The notes: generated by a model from the sequence alone, not told the origin. A stretch of DNA of 64,000 bases from Paramylibacter kogurei (GCF_002742285.1 NZ_MDGM01000012.1:930001-994000), one strand, 5' to 3'. Shown: positions 1-8,996, counted from the first letter of the stretch. Numbers and translations: made by a program.

Positions 1-219
1 GTGAAAAACAATTCGAGCCGTGTGGAACACGAAGCAACCACATCAAAGGTGGATGATGATCAAATGTTCTATTGCCGCCAACGCGGTATGGACGAAGAAG
101 AGGCGGTTGCCTTGATCGTCAACGGCTTTGCCAAAGAGGTATTGCAAGCCCTGCCGATGGAATTCGCGATGGAAGCGCAAGCATTGGTTGCGATTAGTTT
201 AGAAGGGTCCGTTGGTTAA
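1..219 (+). CDS. sufB: SufB, Fe-S cluster assembly scaffold (C-terminal end only)
   Basis: This is the last 72 codons of SufB, the scaffold subunit of the SufBCD complex that builds Fe-S clusters in the cytosol. The window starts inside the gene, so the GTG at position 1 is an internal codon. The visible segment carries the family's C-terminal features: NSSRVEHEATTSK, then FYCRQRGMDEEEA and the hydrophobic tail ending in ISLEGSVG. The stop codon overlaps the ATG of the next gene by one base, which indicates an operon running through sufC, sufD and sufS. Confidence 0.95.
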   Translation: MKNNSSRVEHEATTSKVDDDQMFYCRQRGMDEEEAVALIVNGFAKEVLQALPMEFAMEAQALVAISLEGSVG

Positions 220-566
220 TGGAAAAATTCCGATCCAACACCGGTTCCCCTGCAAGGACGCGACAATCATTACTGTATTCATACATACGTGTTGCCGGTT
301 TTTTGTCATGGTTTCTGATAGTGGCGGGTGCCTTTGCAGGTGTTTGGGTTGGCATTGTATTCGAAAATGAAAATCTGATCCTTTGTGCGATCATTGGCGC
401 GTTTGTGTTTAAAGTGATCAGCTTGGTCATAGATAGGAAACTAGCTCAACTCGCCACTGCAAAAGACGAAGCATTGTTCAAAGAGCGCATTGAGATCAGA
501 GAACAACATACACAGCGCCAGTTGGCCGAAATGAGAGAAAAAGAGAACAAAAATGTTAGAAATTAA
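219..566 (+). CDS. Small two-helix membrane protein within the suf operon
   Basis: A 115-residue protein with no function I recognise. It has a basic N-terminus, two hydrophobic segments (about residues 23-48 and 52-70) likely to span the inner membrane, and a charged, probably helical C-terminal tail rich in Glu, Arg and Gln (about residues 75-115). The start ATG overlaps the sufB stop and the 3' end overlaps the sufC start by 14 bp, so it is translationally coupled to both. A small hypothetical gene between sufB and sufC is, as I recall, common in Rhodobacterales. A role in Fe-S assembly is only inferred from position. Confidence 0.8.
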   Translation: MEKFRSNTGSPARTRQSLLYSYIRVAGFLSWFLIVAGAFAGVWVGIVFENENLILCAIIGAFVFKVISLVIDRKLAQLATAKDEALFKERIEIREQHTQRQLAEMREKENKNVRN

Positions 567-1308
567 AAACTTACAAGTTGATCTTGAAGAAGAAGAGAAA
601 ACAATCCTCAAGGGTGTTGATCTGAAAATTGGCGAAGGCGAAGTGCACGCGATTATGGGGCCAAATGGTTCTGGTAAATCAACCACGTCTTATGTTTTGT
701 CTGGCAAAGATGGTTACGAGGTAACCGGTGGTTCGGCCACGTTGGATGGTGCGGATTTGTTGGATATGGAACCAGAAGAGCGCGCGGCAGCGGGGCTTTT
801 CCTTGCGTTTCAATATCCAGTGGAAATCCCAGGTGTTGGCAACATGACATTCCTTCGCACAGCCGTGAATGCACAACGCAAAGCACGCGGTGAAGAAGAG
901 CTATCCGCGGGTGATTTCCTAAAACTAGTACGTGAAAAAGCAAAAGCATTGAAAATCGATGCGGATATGTTGAAACGCCCCGTAAACGTTGGCTTTTCCG
1001 GTGGTGAAAAGAAACGTAACGAGATTTTGCAAATGGCAATGTTGGAACCAAAGATGTGCGTTTTGGATGAAACGGATTCTGGTTTGGACGTGGATGCGAT
1101 GAAATTGGTGGCCGAGGGCGTGAATGCATTGCGCGATGGCAAGCGTTCGTTCCTTGTGATCACGCATTATCAACGTTTGCTGGATCACATCAAACCTGAT
1201 GTTGTGCACATTATGGCAGATGGCAAAATCGTTAAATCTGGTGGTCCAGAATTGGCGCTAGAGGTTGAAAACAACGGTTACGCTGACATTTTGGCAGAGG
1301 TGGCCTGA
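553..1308 (+). CDS. sufC: SufC, ATPase of the SufBCD Fe-S assembly complex
   Basis: An ABC-type ATPase of 251 residues, the usual SufC length, which powers conformational change of the SufB-SufD scaffold in the cytosol. The Walker A motif GPNGSGKST is at residues 36-44. The signature FSGGEKKRNE lies near residue 150 and the Walker B region CVLDETDSGLD near 170-180, with the Glu-Thr-Asp typical of SufC. The family's switch His is in VITHYQRLLD. The start overlaps the preceding small gene, and sufD begins one base after the stop codon. Confidence 0.97.
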   Translation: MLEIKNLQVDLEEEEKTILKGVDLKIGEGEVHAIMGPNGSGKSTTSYVLSGKDGYEVTGGSATLDGADLLDMEPEERAAAGLFLAFQYPVEIPGVGNMTFLRTAVNAQRKARGEEELSAGDFLKLVREKAKALKIDADMLKRPVNVGFSGGEKKRNEILQMAMLEPKMCVLDETDSGLDVDAMKLVAEGVNALRDGKRSFLVITHYQRLLDHIKPDVVHIMADGKIVKSGGPELALEVENNGYADILAEVA

Positions 1309-1309
1309 T

Positions 1310-2599
1310 ATGGCTGTTCCTTCAATCAAATTTGATACGGCGGAAACGCTGATCTCGGCATATAAAATGCCAACGGGTGCGAAATGGTCGGATGCAACAC
1401 GTACAAATGCGATTGCGCGTTTGCGTGAAATGGGTGCACCGAACAAGCGTGACGAATATTGGAAATATACCGATCCATCCGCATTAACAGCGATACCTGC
1501 GGCGAATGCGGCGCTATTTGAAAATGATGAAACACCCATGTTTGATAGCATTGATCGTCTTCGCGTGGTGTTTGTTGATGGTGTTTATGATCCTGCGCAA
1601 TCGGATGATTTATCTGGTGAAAACGTTGTGATCGAAACCCTTGGCGATGCCTTGGGCAAGGATATCCACTGGGCCAAGGATTTGTTTGGTGCGCTGGAAG
1701 CAGACGGGCAAAACCCTGTGCCACGCCCATTGGCAACATTGAATACCGCCGTGGCGAGCGAAGGTTTGGTGATCCATGCAACGGGCAAGGTTAATCGCCC
1801 AATTGCGATCCGTTATGTTCATTCATCAGAAAGCTCTGATGCGATGGTGCACCACGTCATCAAAGTGGAAGAGGGCGCAGATATCACATTGTTGGAAAGC
1901 GGCCCTGGTGCGGCGCGTTTCAATTCCGTGGTCGAGGTTGATATTGCCGATAATGGTGGTTTCCATCATGTGCGCACACAAGGGCGCGATCATGAACGCA
2001 AAACCGTGACACATATGTTTGCGCGCCTTGGGCGCGAAAGCACCTTTAAATCATTCACCATGACGGTGAACGGTGTGTTAACGCGCAATGATACGGTGAT
2101 TGAGCTGACAGGTGATGATGCACATGCAACCGTTGGCGGGGCATCCGCAGGCGATGGTACAGGGTTTCATCATGATGATACCGTGTTCATCACACATGAT
2201 GCGGTAAACTGCGAGAGCCGTCAGGTATTCAAAAAGGTGTTGCGCAATGGTGCAACTGGCGTTTTCCAAGGTAAAATTTTGGTAAAACCAGATGCGCAAA
2301 AAACCGATGGCTATCAAATTTCACAAGGTTTGTTGTTGGATGAAGATAGCAATTTCTTGGCCAAACCAGAGCTGGAAATTTACGCTGATGATGTGGCCTG
2401 TTCACACGGTTCAACCGTGGGTGCAATTGATGATGACACGTTGTTTTATCTGACATCACGCGGCATCCCGCGCCAAGAAGCCCAAGATATGCTGGTTCTT
2501 GCATTCCTTGGCGAAGCGATTGAGGAAATCGAAGACGAGGCGCTGGCGGCTGATATCTTGGATCGCATGGATGCATGGATGAAGCGGAGACAAGGGTAA
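1310..2599 (+). CDS. sufD: SufD, Fe-S cluster assembly scaffold subunit
   Basis: A 429-residue SufD, partner of SufB in the cytosolic SufBC2D scaffold. The C-terminal half is the family's beta-helix region. It contains ACSHGSTVG and the segment LFYLTSRGIPRQEAQDMLVLAFLGEAIEEI, which is diagnostic of SufD/SufB. I chose the ATG at 1310 rather than an in-frame upstream start at 1265, because 1310 sits directly after the sufC stop and gives the normal N-terminus. The stop overlaps the next start (TAATG). Confidence 0.95.
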   Translation: MAVPSIKFDTAETLISAYKMPTGAKWSDATRTNAIARLREMGAPNKRDEYWKYTDPSALTAIPAANAALFENDETPMFDSIDRLRVVFVDGVYDPAQSDDLSGENVVIETLGDALGKDIHWAKDLFGALEADGQNPVPRPLATLNTAVASEGLVIHATGKVNRPIAIRYVHSSESSDAMVHHVIKVEEGADITLLESGPGAARFNSVVEVDIADNGGFHHVRTQGRDHERKTVTHMFARLGRESTFKSFTMTVNGVLTRNDTVIELTGDDAHATVGGASAGDGTGFHHDDTVFITHDAVNCESRQVFKKVLRNGATGVFQGKILVKPDAQKTDGYQISQGLLLDEDSNFLAKPELEIYADDVACSHGSTVGAIDDDTLFYLTSRGIPRQEAQDMLVLAFLGEAIEEIEDEALAADILDRMDAWMKRRQG

Positions 2600-3105
2600 T
2601 GTCGCTGGTTGGTGATATTTTTCAATCGGTGATTACACCGAGAAAAATTATGCGAAAACAGATGGATGCCGGAATTCGCGAAGAACAAACATTGTTCTAT
2701 GCCTTGTTTTTCGGTGCTATGCATTTGGTATCGCAGATGCCAAATATCGCGGTGAAAGCAACCAAAACAGAGCAAAGCATTGCCAATCTTACGGCGATGC
2801 AATTTGCATCATCGGTGTTTATCACGCCATTGGTGATTTACGGTATCGCATTGATTTTCCATTTTATTATGCGAGCCTTTAATGGCGCTGGTTTGGGTGT
2901 TCAAACGCGCCGCGCGGTGTTTTGGGCGGCAATCGTCAGCATCCCATTCATGTTGATCAGTGGCATCGTGAATAGCGTCGCGCCGTTTTACTATGTGCTT
3001 GGTGCAGGTGCGATCACGACGCTTGTTTTTGCATGGGTTTTGGCAGCCAATCTTACCGAGGTTCATTTCCCAAATAGCGGAAAAAAACAGATCAAAAAAA
3101 TCTAA
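2599..3105 (+). CDS. Yip1-family integral membrane protein in the suf operon
   Basis: A 168-residue protein with about four or five hydrophobic segments. A cytosolic N-terminus (PRKIMRKQMDAGIREEQTLFYALFFGAM) precedes the first one. The layout resembles bacterial Yip1-domain membrane proteins, whose function is unknown. The start at 2599 overlaps the sufD stop as TAATG; an in-frame start at 2575 would lie inside sufD and is less likely. It sits between sufD and sufS, so it is cotranscribed with Fe-S assembly genes, but the sequence shows no direct link to that process. Confidence 0.75.
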   Translation: MSLVGDIFQSVITPRKIMRKQMDAGIREEQTLFYALFFGAMHLVSQMPNIAVKATKTEQSIANLTAMQFASSVFITPLVIYGIALIFHFIMRAFNGAGLGVQTRRAVFWAAIVSIPFMLISGIVNSVAPFYYVLGAGAITTLVFAWVLAANLTEVHFPNSGKKQIKKI

Positions 3106-3115
3106 AGGCAAGCCC

Positions 3116-4336
3116 ATGTATGACGTGAATGATATTCGCAAAGACTTCCCCATTTTATCACGTCAGGTGAATGGTAAGCCGTTGGTTTATTTGGATAATG
3201 GTGCATCCGCACAAAAACCACAGGTGGTGATTGATGCGATCAATACGGCCTATTCACAAGAATATGCAAATGTTCATCGTGGGCTACATTTTTTATCGAA
3301 CCTTGCAACCGATAAATATGAAGCGGTGCGTGGTATCGTGCAACGTTTCCTAAATGCCAAACACGAAGACGAAATTCTGTTTACCAGCGGAACGACAGAG
3401 GCATTTAACCTGATCTCATACAGTTGGGGCATGCCCAATTTAAAGGCTGGCGACGAAATCATTTTGTCGATCATGGAACATCACGCCAATATCGTGCCGT
3501 GGCACTTTTTGCGTGAACGTTTGGGTGTGGTGTTGAAATGGGTCGAAACCGATGTGAACGGTGATCTTGACCCACAGGCGGTAATTGATGCCATCACACC
3601 AAATACAAAAATGATTGCAATCACGCAAATGTCCAACGTGATGGGCACGGTGGTGGATGTGAAAACGATTTGTGCCGCGGCGCGTGCCAAGGGCATCGTT
3701 ACGGTGGTGGATGGTTCTCAATCGTCTGTGCATATGCCAGTTGATGTCCAAGACATCGATTGTGATTTTTTCGCAATCACGGGGCATAAATTATACGGCC
3801 CATCGGGATCTGGGGCATTATATGCAACACGCGAACGCATGGCTCAAATGCGCCCGTTTATGGGTGGGGGTGATATGATCCGCGAAGTGTCGCGCGATAC
3901 GATCACGTATAACGACCCCCCGCACAAGTTCGAGGCGGGCACACCAGGCATCGTTCAAACCATCGGAATGGGTGTTGCGATTGATTACATGACTAAGATC
4001 GGCATGGATAACATTGCAGCACATGAACATATGTTGCGCGATTATGCACAGGCCAAGTTAAGTGGATTAAACTGGCTGAATATTCAGGGAAATTCCGCAA
4101 ACAAGGGCGCGATTTTTTCCTTTACCATCGAAGGCGCAGGTCACCCGCATGACATTTCCACGGTGGTTGATCAGCGTGGAATCGCGGTGCGTGCTGGGCA
4201 TCATTGTGCACAGCCGTTAATGGAACATCTTGGGGTCAGTGCAACGTGCAGGGCATCCTTTGGCCTGTACAACACAACCCAAGAGGTAGACGCACTGGTA
4301 AACGCATTAGAATTGTGCCACGAACTTTTTGCATAA
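3116..4336 (+). CDS. sufS: SufS, group II cysteine desulfurase
   Basis: A PLP enzyme of 406 residues that takes sulfur from cysteine and passes it as a persulfide to the Suf assembly system. Features visible in order: the N-terminus DFPILSRQVNGKPLVYLDNGASAQKP, the PLP lysine in FFAITGHKLYGPSGSG, the RAGHHCAQP segment, and the catalytic cysteine in ATCRASFGLYNT near the C-terminus. The start at 3116 gives the family N-terminus; a longer frame opening at 2993 overlaps the preceding gene and is not credible. No clear terminator follows. Confidence 0.95.
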   Translation: MYDVNDIRKDFPILSRQVNGKPLVYLDNGASAQKPQVVIDAINTAYSQEYANVHRGLHFLSNLATDKYEAVRGIVQRFLNAKHEDEILFTSGTTEAFNLISYSWGMPNLKAGDEIILSIMEHHANIVPWHFLRERLGVVLKWVETDVNGDLDPQAVIDAITPNTKMIAITQMSNVMGTVVDVKTICAAARAKGIVTVVDGSQSSVHMPVDVQDIDCDFFAITGHKLYGPSGSGALYATRERMAQMRPFMGGGDMIREVSRDTITYNDPPHKFEAGTPGIVQTIGMGVAIDYMTKIGMDNIAAHEHMLRDYAQAKLSGLNWLNIQGNSANKGAIFSFTIEGAGHPHDISTVVDQRGIAVRAGHHCAQPLMEHLGVSATCRASFGLYNTTQEVDALVNALELCHELFA

Positions 4337-4356
4337 AATCAATCAGTTGACTTGAT

Positions 4357-4385
4357 TTGACAGGTTTTATCGGGAATAATTAACA
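4357..4385 (+). promoter_or_regulatory. Possible sigma-70 promoter upstream of the TadG-like gene
   Basis: The 231-bp gap between sufS and the TadG-like gene holds a perfect -35-like TTGACA at 4357-4362. A weak -10 candidate, TTAACA, follows at 4380-4385 after a 17-bp spacer. An inverted repeat with GGCAA/TTGCC arms lies just downstream (about 4393-4413). Nothing else coding is visible in this gap. The -10 is poor, so the call is tentative. Confidence 0.3.
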
Positions 4386-4567
4386 GAATAGGGCAATTTT
4401 ACCTAATTTTGCCATAATTGAAGATATATTCTGTAGTGTAGCGTTGCGCGTTGTGTGTGGCGCATCCGTTTTAAATGTAACTGCTAACTTGTCGTATGAG
4501 TGCATGTAATCTGTTGAGTAAAGAGTAATGACAATTGCATACACAAACTTTGCGTTTGAGGAATAAA

Positions 4568-6433
4568 ATGGCTTTTTCTAATTTTAAGCACCAGATCACG
4601 CGTTTCAAAGATGATGAATCTGGTTCATTTATCTTATTTGTTTTGTTTTTATTTGTATCCTTGTTCGTGTTTGGCGGCATGGCGGTTGATATCGCACGAT
4701 ACGAAAACACACGTGTACGTTTGCAAACGACACTCGACTCGGCCATTTTTGCAGTTGCGGTAAGCAATTCAGATGAATCCGATGAAACTGTTTTCAACGA
4801 CTTTTTCGCGAAATCTGGTCTGAGCAAAGATGAGATGAACGCCGACTGGGATATTGATCCAGGTGCGACACCGGGTGAATTTATTGCTTGGGCAAGTGCC
4901 GATAGCAACAATTTGTTCCTATCGCTTTACGGTATTAGCAAATTTGACGTTGATGCCTCTGCTTCGATTGAACAAGAAATTGGTGACATTGAAATTTCAT
5001 TGGTTGTGGATGTATCCGCATCAATGTCAGGAACGCGCATCCAGCGATTGCGTACCGCTGTGATTGATTTTGCAACGGATGTGTTTGCGAACCCGAACGC
5101 AGATGTTTCGGTTTCAATCATTCCGTTTGACTATCAAACATCAGCCGGCCCTGCAATTTTGGATGCATGGGCTGCCGTTCCTGATCAAGCGTTATCCGTA
5201 GAAAATATTCTGTCCGATTGTATTGATTTGGACCGTGGAACCTTTGTTGATGGTTTCGGCGTAAACCCCGATCAGATTGTCGGAGGTGATTATTCCGTTA
5301 CCGCGTTGACCGAAGACTTGGCCGCTGGCTTGCCAACAACATTGCAACGCGCCGGTGAATTCCGCGATCGTTCATCAGCCTGGTTGTTTGGTGACACGCG
5401 CGGAGATTCTGGATTCAACTGGAATAGAGATAATATTGCGTCGTTAGGCAACAATAACTATATTCTCGATTTGGTTGGGCAAGGGCACGACAATCCAACG
5501 TGTCGTCATACAATTGATCCTGATACTGGCAATTCTTCTGAAAATAGCATCCTGCCGTTTGCAGATAATGTTGGTGCAGTGACGACTTATATCAACAACC
5601 TTCAGGCAGAGGGATCCACCGCTGGCGATTTGGGCATTAAGTGGGGTTTGGCGTTGTTGGATCCAACATTCCGCCCAACAGTTGATCAAATGATCACAAA
5701 TGGCGATGTAGACCCTGTATTTGCTGGACGTCCACACGACTATACAGAAGCAGGCACGATGAAGGTTATCGTGCATCTTAGTGATGGTGCAAATACGCTT
5801 CACCAAGCCTTAAAGGATGAATATCGTTCTGGACCGTCTGGTGTCTATTGGCATGAGGAAACCCAAACATATTCAGTAAAACGTAAAACTGGGCCGTACA
5901 AAAATCGATATTTCTGCGCAAGCGGCAAAGAAGCGCTGCCTGTATTGCCGTCGCTTTGCGATATTGCTGGCATAACTGGCAATGCAAAGAATAGCCCACT
6001 AACACATAGTCCGATTCCATGGGGCAGCTTGCCAATCGTTTCAGAAGCACGCCAGTTGGACATGGAAGAATTGACACGTCGTTTTTCAATTCCTGATATT
6101 ATTGATCTGTTCTACGGCATGGATGGTATCGAAGCGGAAGACATGGTTGAAGGTGATGGTGAATACACAGGTGGTGTTTGGCAAAGCCCAGAAGCGGACG
6201 CACGGATGCTTTCTGTTTGCAGCCTTGCACGTGGATTGAAAGACCCAGATCGTAATAACTTCCTATTGTTTACAATCGGGTTTGAGGTTCCCGCAGGTGG
6301 TCTTGCAGAGCGAGCGCTTAAAGGATGTGTGAACAATGATGATGCGTTTTATGAACCCGCTTCAAATGACAACCTGAGTGAAACCTTCCGTGGTATTGCG
6401 GCGGCGATCTCTAAACTACGTTTGACAAGCTGA
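4568..6433 (+). CDS. TadG-like pilus assembly protein with a von Willebrand A domain
   Basis: A 621-residue membrane-anchored protein. The N-terminus has a short basic stretch, the DDESGSF motif of TadE/TadG-type proteins and one hydrophobic helix (about residues 20-42). The periplasmic part carries a vWA domain whose MIDAS motif DVSASMSG is clear (about residue 151), with a later strand VIVHLSDGAN. This is the layout of TadG/Flp-associated proteins. The start ATG at 4568 is preceded by GAGGAAT; an in-frame start at 4535 has no such site. The stop overlaps the next start (TGATG), making an operon with two TadE-like genes. No pilus ATPase, secretin or pilin gene is in the window. Confidence 0.8.
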   Translation: MAFSNFKHQITRFKDDESGSFILFVLFLFVSLFVFGGMAVDIARYENTRVRLQTTLDSAIFAVAVSNSDESDETVFNDFFAKSGLSKDEMNADWDIDPGATPGEFIAWASADSNNLFLSLYGISKFDVDASASIEQEIGDIEISLVVDVSASMSGTRIQRLRTAVIDFATDVFANPNADVSVSIIPFDYQTSAGPAILDAWAAVPDQALSVENILSDCIDLDRGTFVDGFGVNPDQIVGGDYSVTALTEDLAAGLPTTLQRAGEFRDRSSAWLFGDTRGDSGFNWNRDNIASLGNNNYILDLVGQGHDNPTCRHTIDPDTGNSSENSILPFADNVGAVTTYINNLQAEGSTAGDLGIKWGLALLDPTFRPTVDQMITNGDVDPVFAGRPHDYTEAGTMKVIVHLSDGANTLHQALKDEYRSGPSGVYWHEETQTYSVKRKTGPYKNRYFCASGKEALPVLPSLCDIAGITGNAKNSPLTHSPIPWGSLPIVSEARQLDMEELTRRFSIPDIIDLFYGMDGIEAEDMVEGDGEYTGGVWQSPEADARMLSVCSLARGLKDPDRNNFLLFTIGFEVPAGGLAERALKGCVNNDDAFYEPASNDNLSETFRGIAAAISKLRLTS

Positions 6434-7026
6434 TGTCGAAATTTCGAAACAGTGTAAAACAGTTTTGGCAAAGGGAAGAGGGCACCTCGACGCTCGAGTT
6501 TATCTTTATCTTTCCTTTGTTCTTTTTCATGTTTGCACTCGCGCTTGAGGGCGGTTGGTTCACGGCACAAAAGGTTTTTTTAGAACGCGCCGTTGATATC
6601 AGCGTGCGAAATCTGCGGCTTGGTAAAATTCGCGGAACAGATGAAAAAGACGCTTATGACGTGCTTAAGGATGAAATCTGTGAACACGCAGGGATCGTTA
6701 ATGATTGCGCTAATGCAATGAAGCTGGAAATGTATCAAGTGTCGCCAGATGAAACTTTCTCTCTGGGGGTTCGTGATTGTGTTGAACGCAAACCCGAAGA
6801 TCCAGATGCAACACCAACACGCACATTTACGATGGGCGAATTTGGTGATGTGATGTTTGTGCGTGCATGTATCGTTGTTGATCCGTTGTTTAGCATCACA
6901 CCGATCACACCTGCGTTTGAATTGGATAGCTCTGGTGGCTTTTTCCTATCAACATTTACGGCCTATGCCGTAGAACCCGATGATAATGATTTCTCTACGG
7001 GTGCTACGGTTGCGTCTGGTTCTTAG
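6433..7026 (+). CDS. TadE-like minor pilin / pilus assembly protein
   Basis: A 197-residue protein with the TadE-type N-terminus: basic residues, then REEGTSTLEFIFIFPLFFFM, with the conserved Glu just inside the hydrophobic helix (about residues 15-40). The rest is predicted periplasmic and has four or more cysteines that could form disulfides (for example in EICEHAGIVNDC and VRDCVE). It is translationally coupled to the upstream TadG-like gene and lies 11 bp before the next gene. Its exact role is unknown. Confidence 0.75.
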   Translation: MSKFRNSVKQFWQREEGTSTLEFIFIFPLFFFMFALALEGGWFTAQKVFLERAVDISVRNLRLGKIRGTDEKDAYDVLKDEICEHAGIVNDCANAMKLEMYQVSPDETFSLGVRDCVERKPEDPDATPTRTFTMGEFGDVMFVRACIVVDPLFSITPITPAFELDSSGGFFLSTFTAYAVEPDDNDFSTGATVASGS

Positions 7027-7037
7027 GAGATACTGAC

Positions 7038-7643
7038 ATGTCGTTATTAAAACTAAAACGTTTTGGCAGATCAGAAAGCGGAACGATGACCGTGGAAGCG
7101 GTGTTAATGTTTCCAATCATGTATTGGTTGATCATTTTTGGACCTGTCTTGTTTGATATTGTGCGTGAAAAAACATCTGTGGTGCGCAATTCGTTTACCA
7201 TTGCCGATATTATTTCGCGCGAAGAAAACGTAACAGAAGAAACCATGGAATTTTACGAATCCATGTTTGCTAGTCTGATGCCTCAATCATCACGAACTGG
7301 TTTGCGCGTCACGAGCATCGTACGTGATGAGGTAAATCCAGATGACTATGATGTGCGTTGGTCACACGGCAATATTTCCGATCGCCCAGAGATTGCGTCA
7401 CGTTTGGATGAAATGGATGAACTTATCCCATTCATTGAACCTGGTGAATCAATTTTATATGTCGAAGGTTTCCAAACCTATTCATCGGTTATCAGTTATT
7501 CTTTCGCAGGATGGAACCTAGGCTGGCGCGATAAAGAGCTTGGACATAATCTATTTATTCGTCCACGCTATTTCGCCGAAGTAAACTACGTTCCCAAAAC
7601 CCCACCAGAAGAAGAGGGCGAAGAATCCACCGAAGATCCATGA
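7038..7643 (+). CDS. Second TadE-like pilus assembly protein
   Basis: A 201-residue protein with the same plan as its neighbour. A short basic N-terminus is followed by SESGTMTVEAVLMFPIMYW, where the Glu after Thr-Val marks a TadE-like leader, then a periplasmic domain. AGGAGATACTGAC lies before the ATG. The C-terminal tail is acidic (PPEEEGEESTEDP), and its last 58 bp overlap the 3' end of the convergent gene at 7586-8950. It completes a three-gene TadG-TadE-TadE unit. Confidence 0.75.
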   Translation: MSLLKLKRFGRSESGTMTVEAVLMFPIMYWLIIFGPVLFDIVREKTSVVRNSFTIADIISREENVTEETMEFYESMFASLMPQSSRTGLRVTSIVRDEVNPDDYDVRWSHGNISDRPEIASRLDEMDELIPFIEPGESILYVEGFQTYSSVISYSFAGWNLGWRDKELGHNLFIRPRYFAEVNYVPKTPPEEEGEESTEDP

Positions 7644-8950
7644 TCTTCATTTGGGTGTAGCTCAAACTTTTCATCGGGAAAATATTTGTGTAATCGAATA
7701 TCGGCGGCGCGCGCGTGGCCTTCCATGCCTTCCATTCGTGAAATACGCGCGGTGGCCTGTGCCACATCATATGAACCTGCGCGTGTTGCACGTTGATATG
7801 TAACCAGTTTCATATATTTGTGCACCGATAACCCGCCTGTGTATCTGGCCGATCTGCTGGTGGGCAACACGTGGTTTGTTCCCGTTGCCTTGTCACCAAA
7901 TGCCACTGTTGTTTCTTCACCCAAGAATAGTGATCCATAACAAGTTAACCGTGAAAGCCACCAATCTAGATTTTTGGCCTGAACGGTTAAATGTTCGGGC
8001 GCGTATTCATCGGATGTGGCGGCCATTTCTTCAAGTGTGTCGCATAAAATAACCTCGCCATAATCACGCCAGGCAGATTCAGCATTTTTACGATTCACAT
8101 CGGGTAGATTGGCAATTTCTTGTGGCATCAAATCAATCACTTGCGTTGCAATATCGCGATCATTGGTCACCAACCACACAGGCGAATTGTAACCATGTTC
8201 GGCTTGGCTAACCAAATCTGTGGCGATAACCATTGGATCGGCGGTTTCATCGGCCAAAATTAAACTGTCCGTTGGACCAGCGATCATATCAATACCCACA
8301 CGCCCAAAAAGTTGGCGTTTTGCCTCGGCAACAAATTGATTTCCCGGTCCCACGATAATATCCACAGCGGGTAGGCCAAACAGGCCAAACGCCATGCTCG
8401 CCACACCTTGCACACCACCAAGCGCAAGAATGTTATGCGCACCCGCCCTGTGCGCGGCATAGATAATAGCGGGATGCACACCATGTTTTGGATCGGCAGG
8501 GGAACACGCCGTGATATGTGGAACACCAGCAACCTTGGCCGTTGTGACCGTCATCAAAGCGGATGCGATATGGCTGTAACGCCCACCGGGGATATAACAC
8601 CCCGCTGCATTTACGGGGATCATGCGTTGACCCGCAAACAGTCCCGGTTGAACCTCAATCTCAAATTCGGACATTGCATTTTTTTGCGCGATTGCAAAAC
8701 GTTCGATGTTTTGATGGGCAAAATCAATATCGCGTTTTATTGACTCGGGAACACGCGCAAGGGCATCTGTGATTGCGTCTTTGCTTAACAATGCTGGGCC
8801 GGGGTATGAATCAAATTTTTGCGCATAATCCAATGCCACCTGATCGCCACCTAATTCAATTTCCTGTAAAATTTGTTCAACAGTATGGTTCACAGATTTT
8901 GAATCTGTTTGGGCGGTCTTTGATGCTGTTTTTAAATAATGAATTGGCAT
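7586..8950 (-). CDS. Histidinol-dehydrogenase-family enzyme, possibly sulfopropanediol dehydrogenase (HpsN-like)
   Basis: A 454-residue NAD- and Zn-dependent dehydrogenase of the HisD family. The expected active-site features are present: Gln and His in SQAEHGYNS, Glu-His in YAPEHL, Asp in FGDKATGTNH and His in MEGMEGHARAA. There are no his genes nearby. HisD paralogs in Roseobacters are known to include HpsN, which oxidises (R)-2,3-dihydroxypropane-1-sulfonate, but no other hps gene is here, so the substrate is uncertain. The C-terminus carries about 20 extra residues, rich in Ser and Gly (SSVDSSPSSSGG), encoded opposite the end of the TadE-like gene. It is divergent from 8-oxoguanine deaminase. 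Confidence 0.75.
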   Translation of the reverse strand: MPIHYLKTASKTAQTDSKSVNHTVEQILQEIELGGDQVALDYAQKFDSYPGPALLSKDAITDALARVPESIKRDIDFAHQNIERFAIAQKNAMSEFEIEVQPGLFAGQRMIPVNAAGCYIPGGRYSHIASALMTVTTAKVAGVPHITACSPADPKHGVHPAIIYAAHRAGAHNILALGGVQGVASMAFGLFGLPAVDIIVGPGNQFVAEAKRQLFGRVGIDMIAGPTDSLILADETADPMVIATDLVSQAEHGYNSPVWLVTNDRDIATQVIDLMPQEIANLPDVNRKNAESAWRDYGEVILCDTLEEMAATSDEYAPEHLTVQAKNLDWWLSRLTCYGSLFLGEETTVAFGDKATGTNHVLPTSRSARYTGGLSVHKYMKLVTYQRATRAGSYDVAQATARISRMEGMEGHARAADIRLHKYFPDEKFELHPNEDHGSSVDSSPSSSGGVLGT

Positions 8951-8980
8951 GAAAGATTCCTTGTTTTGTTATTGATTGCT

Positions 8981-8996
8981 CAATCTGGCAATCTGG
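8981..8996. repeat. Tandem 8-bp repeat in the divergent intergenic region
   Basis: The 8-bp unit CAATCTGG occurs twice head to tail, 31-46 bp upstream of the HisD-family start on the minus strand. The 188-bp gap between the two divergent genes must hold both promoters. The repeat could be an operator, but no other copy was noticed and the evidence is slight. Confidence 0.25.

Noticed and set aside
2993-3115. N-terminal extension of SufS from 2993
   Set aside because: It overlaps the Yip1-like gene in another frame, and the family N-terminus begins at the ATG at 3116.
7586-8950. True biosynthetic histidinol dehydrogenase (hisD)
   Set aside because: Catalytic residues are present, but no other his genes are nearby and Roseobacters carry HisD paralogs of different function. 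I therefore left the substrate open.
8981-8996. Tandem CAATCTGG repeat as a defined operator
   Set aside because: It has only two short units and no second occurrence was noticed, so it is listed as a weak repeat and not as a finding.
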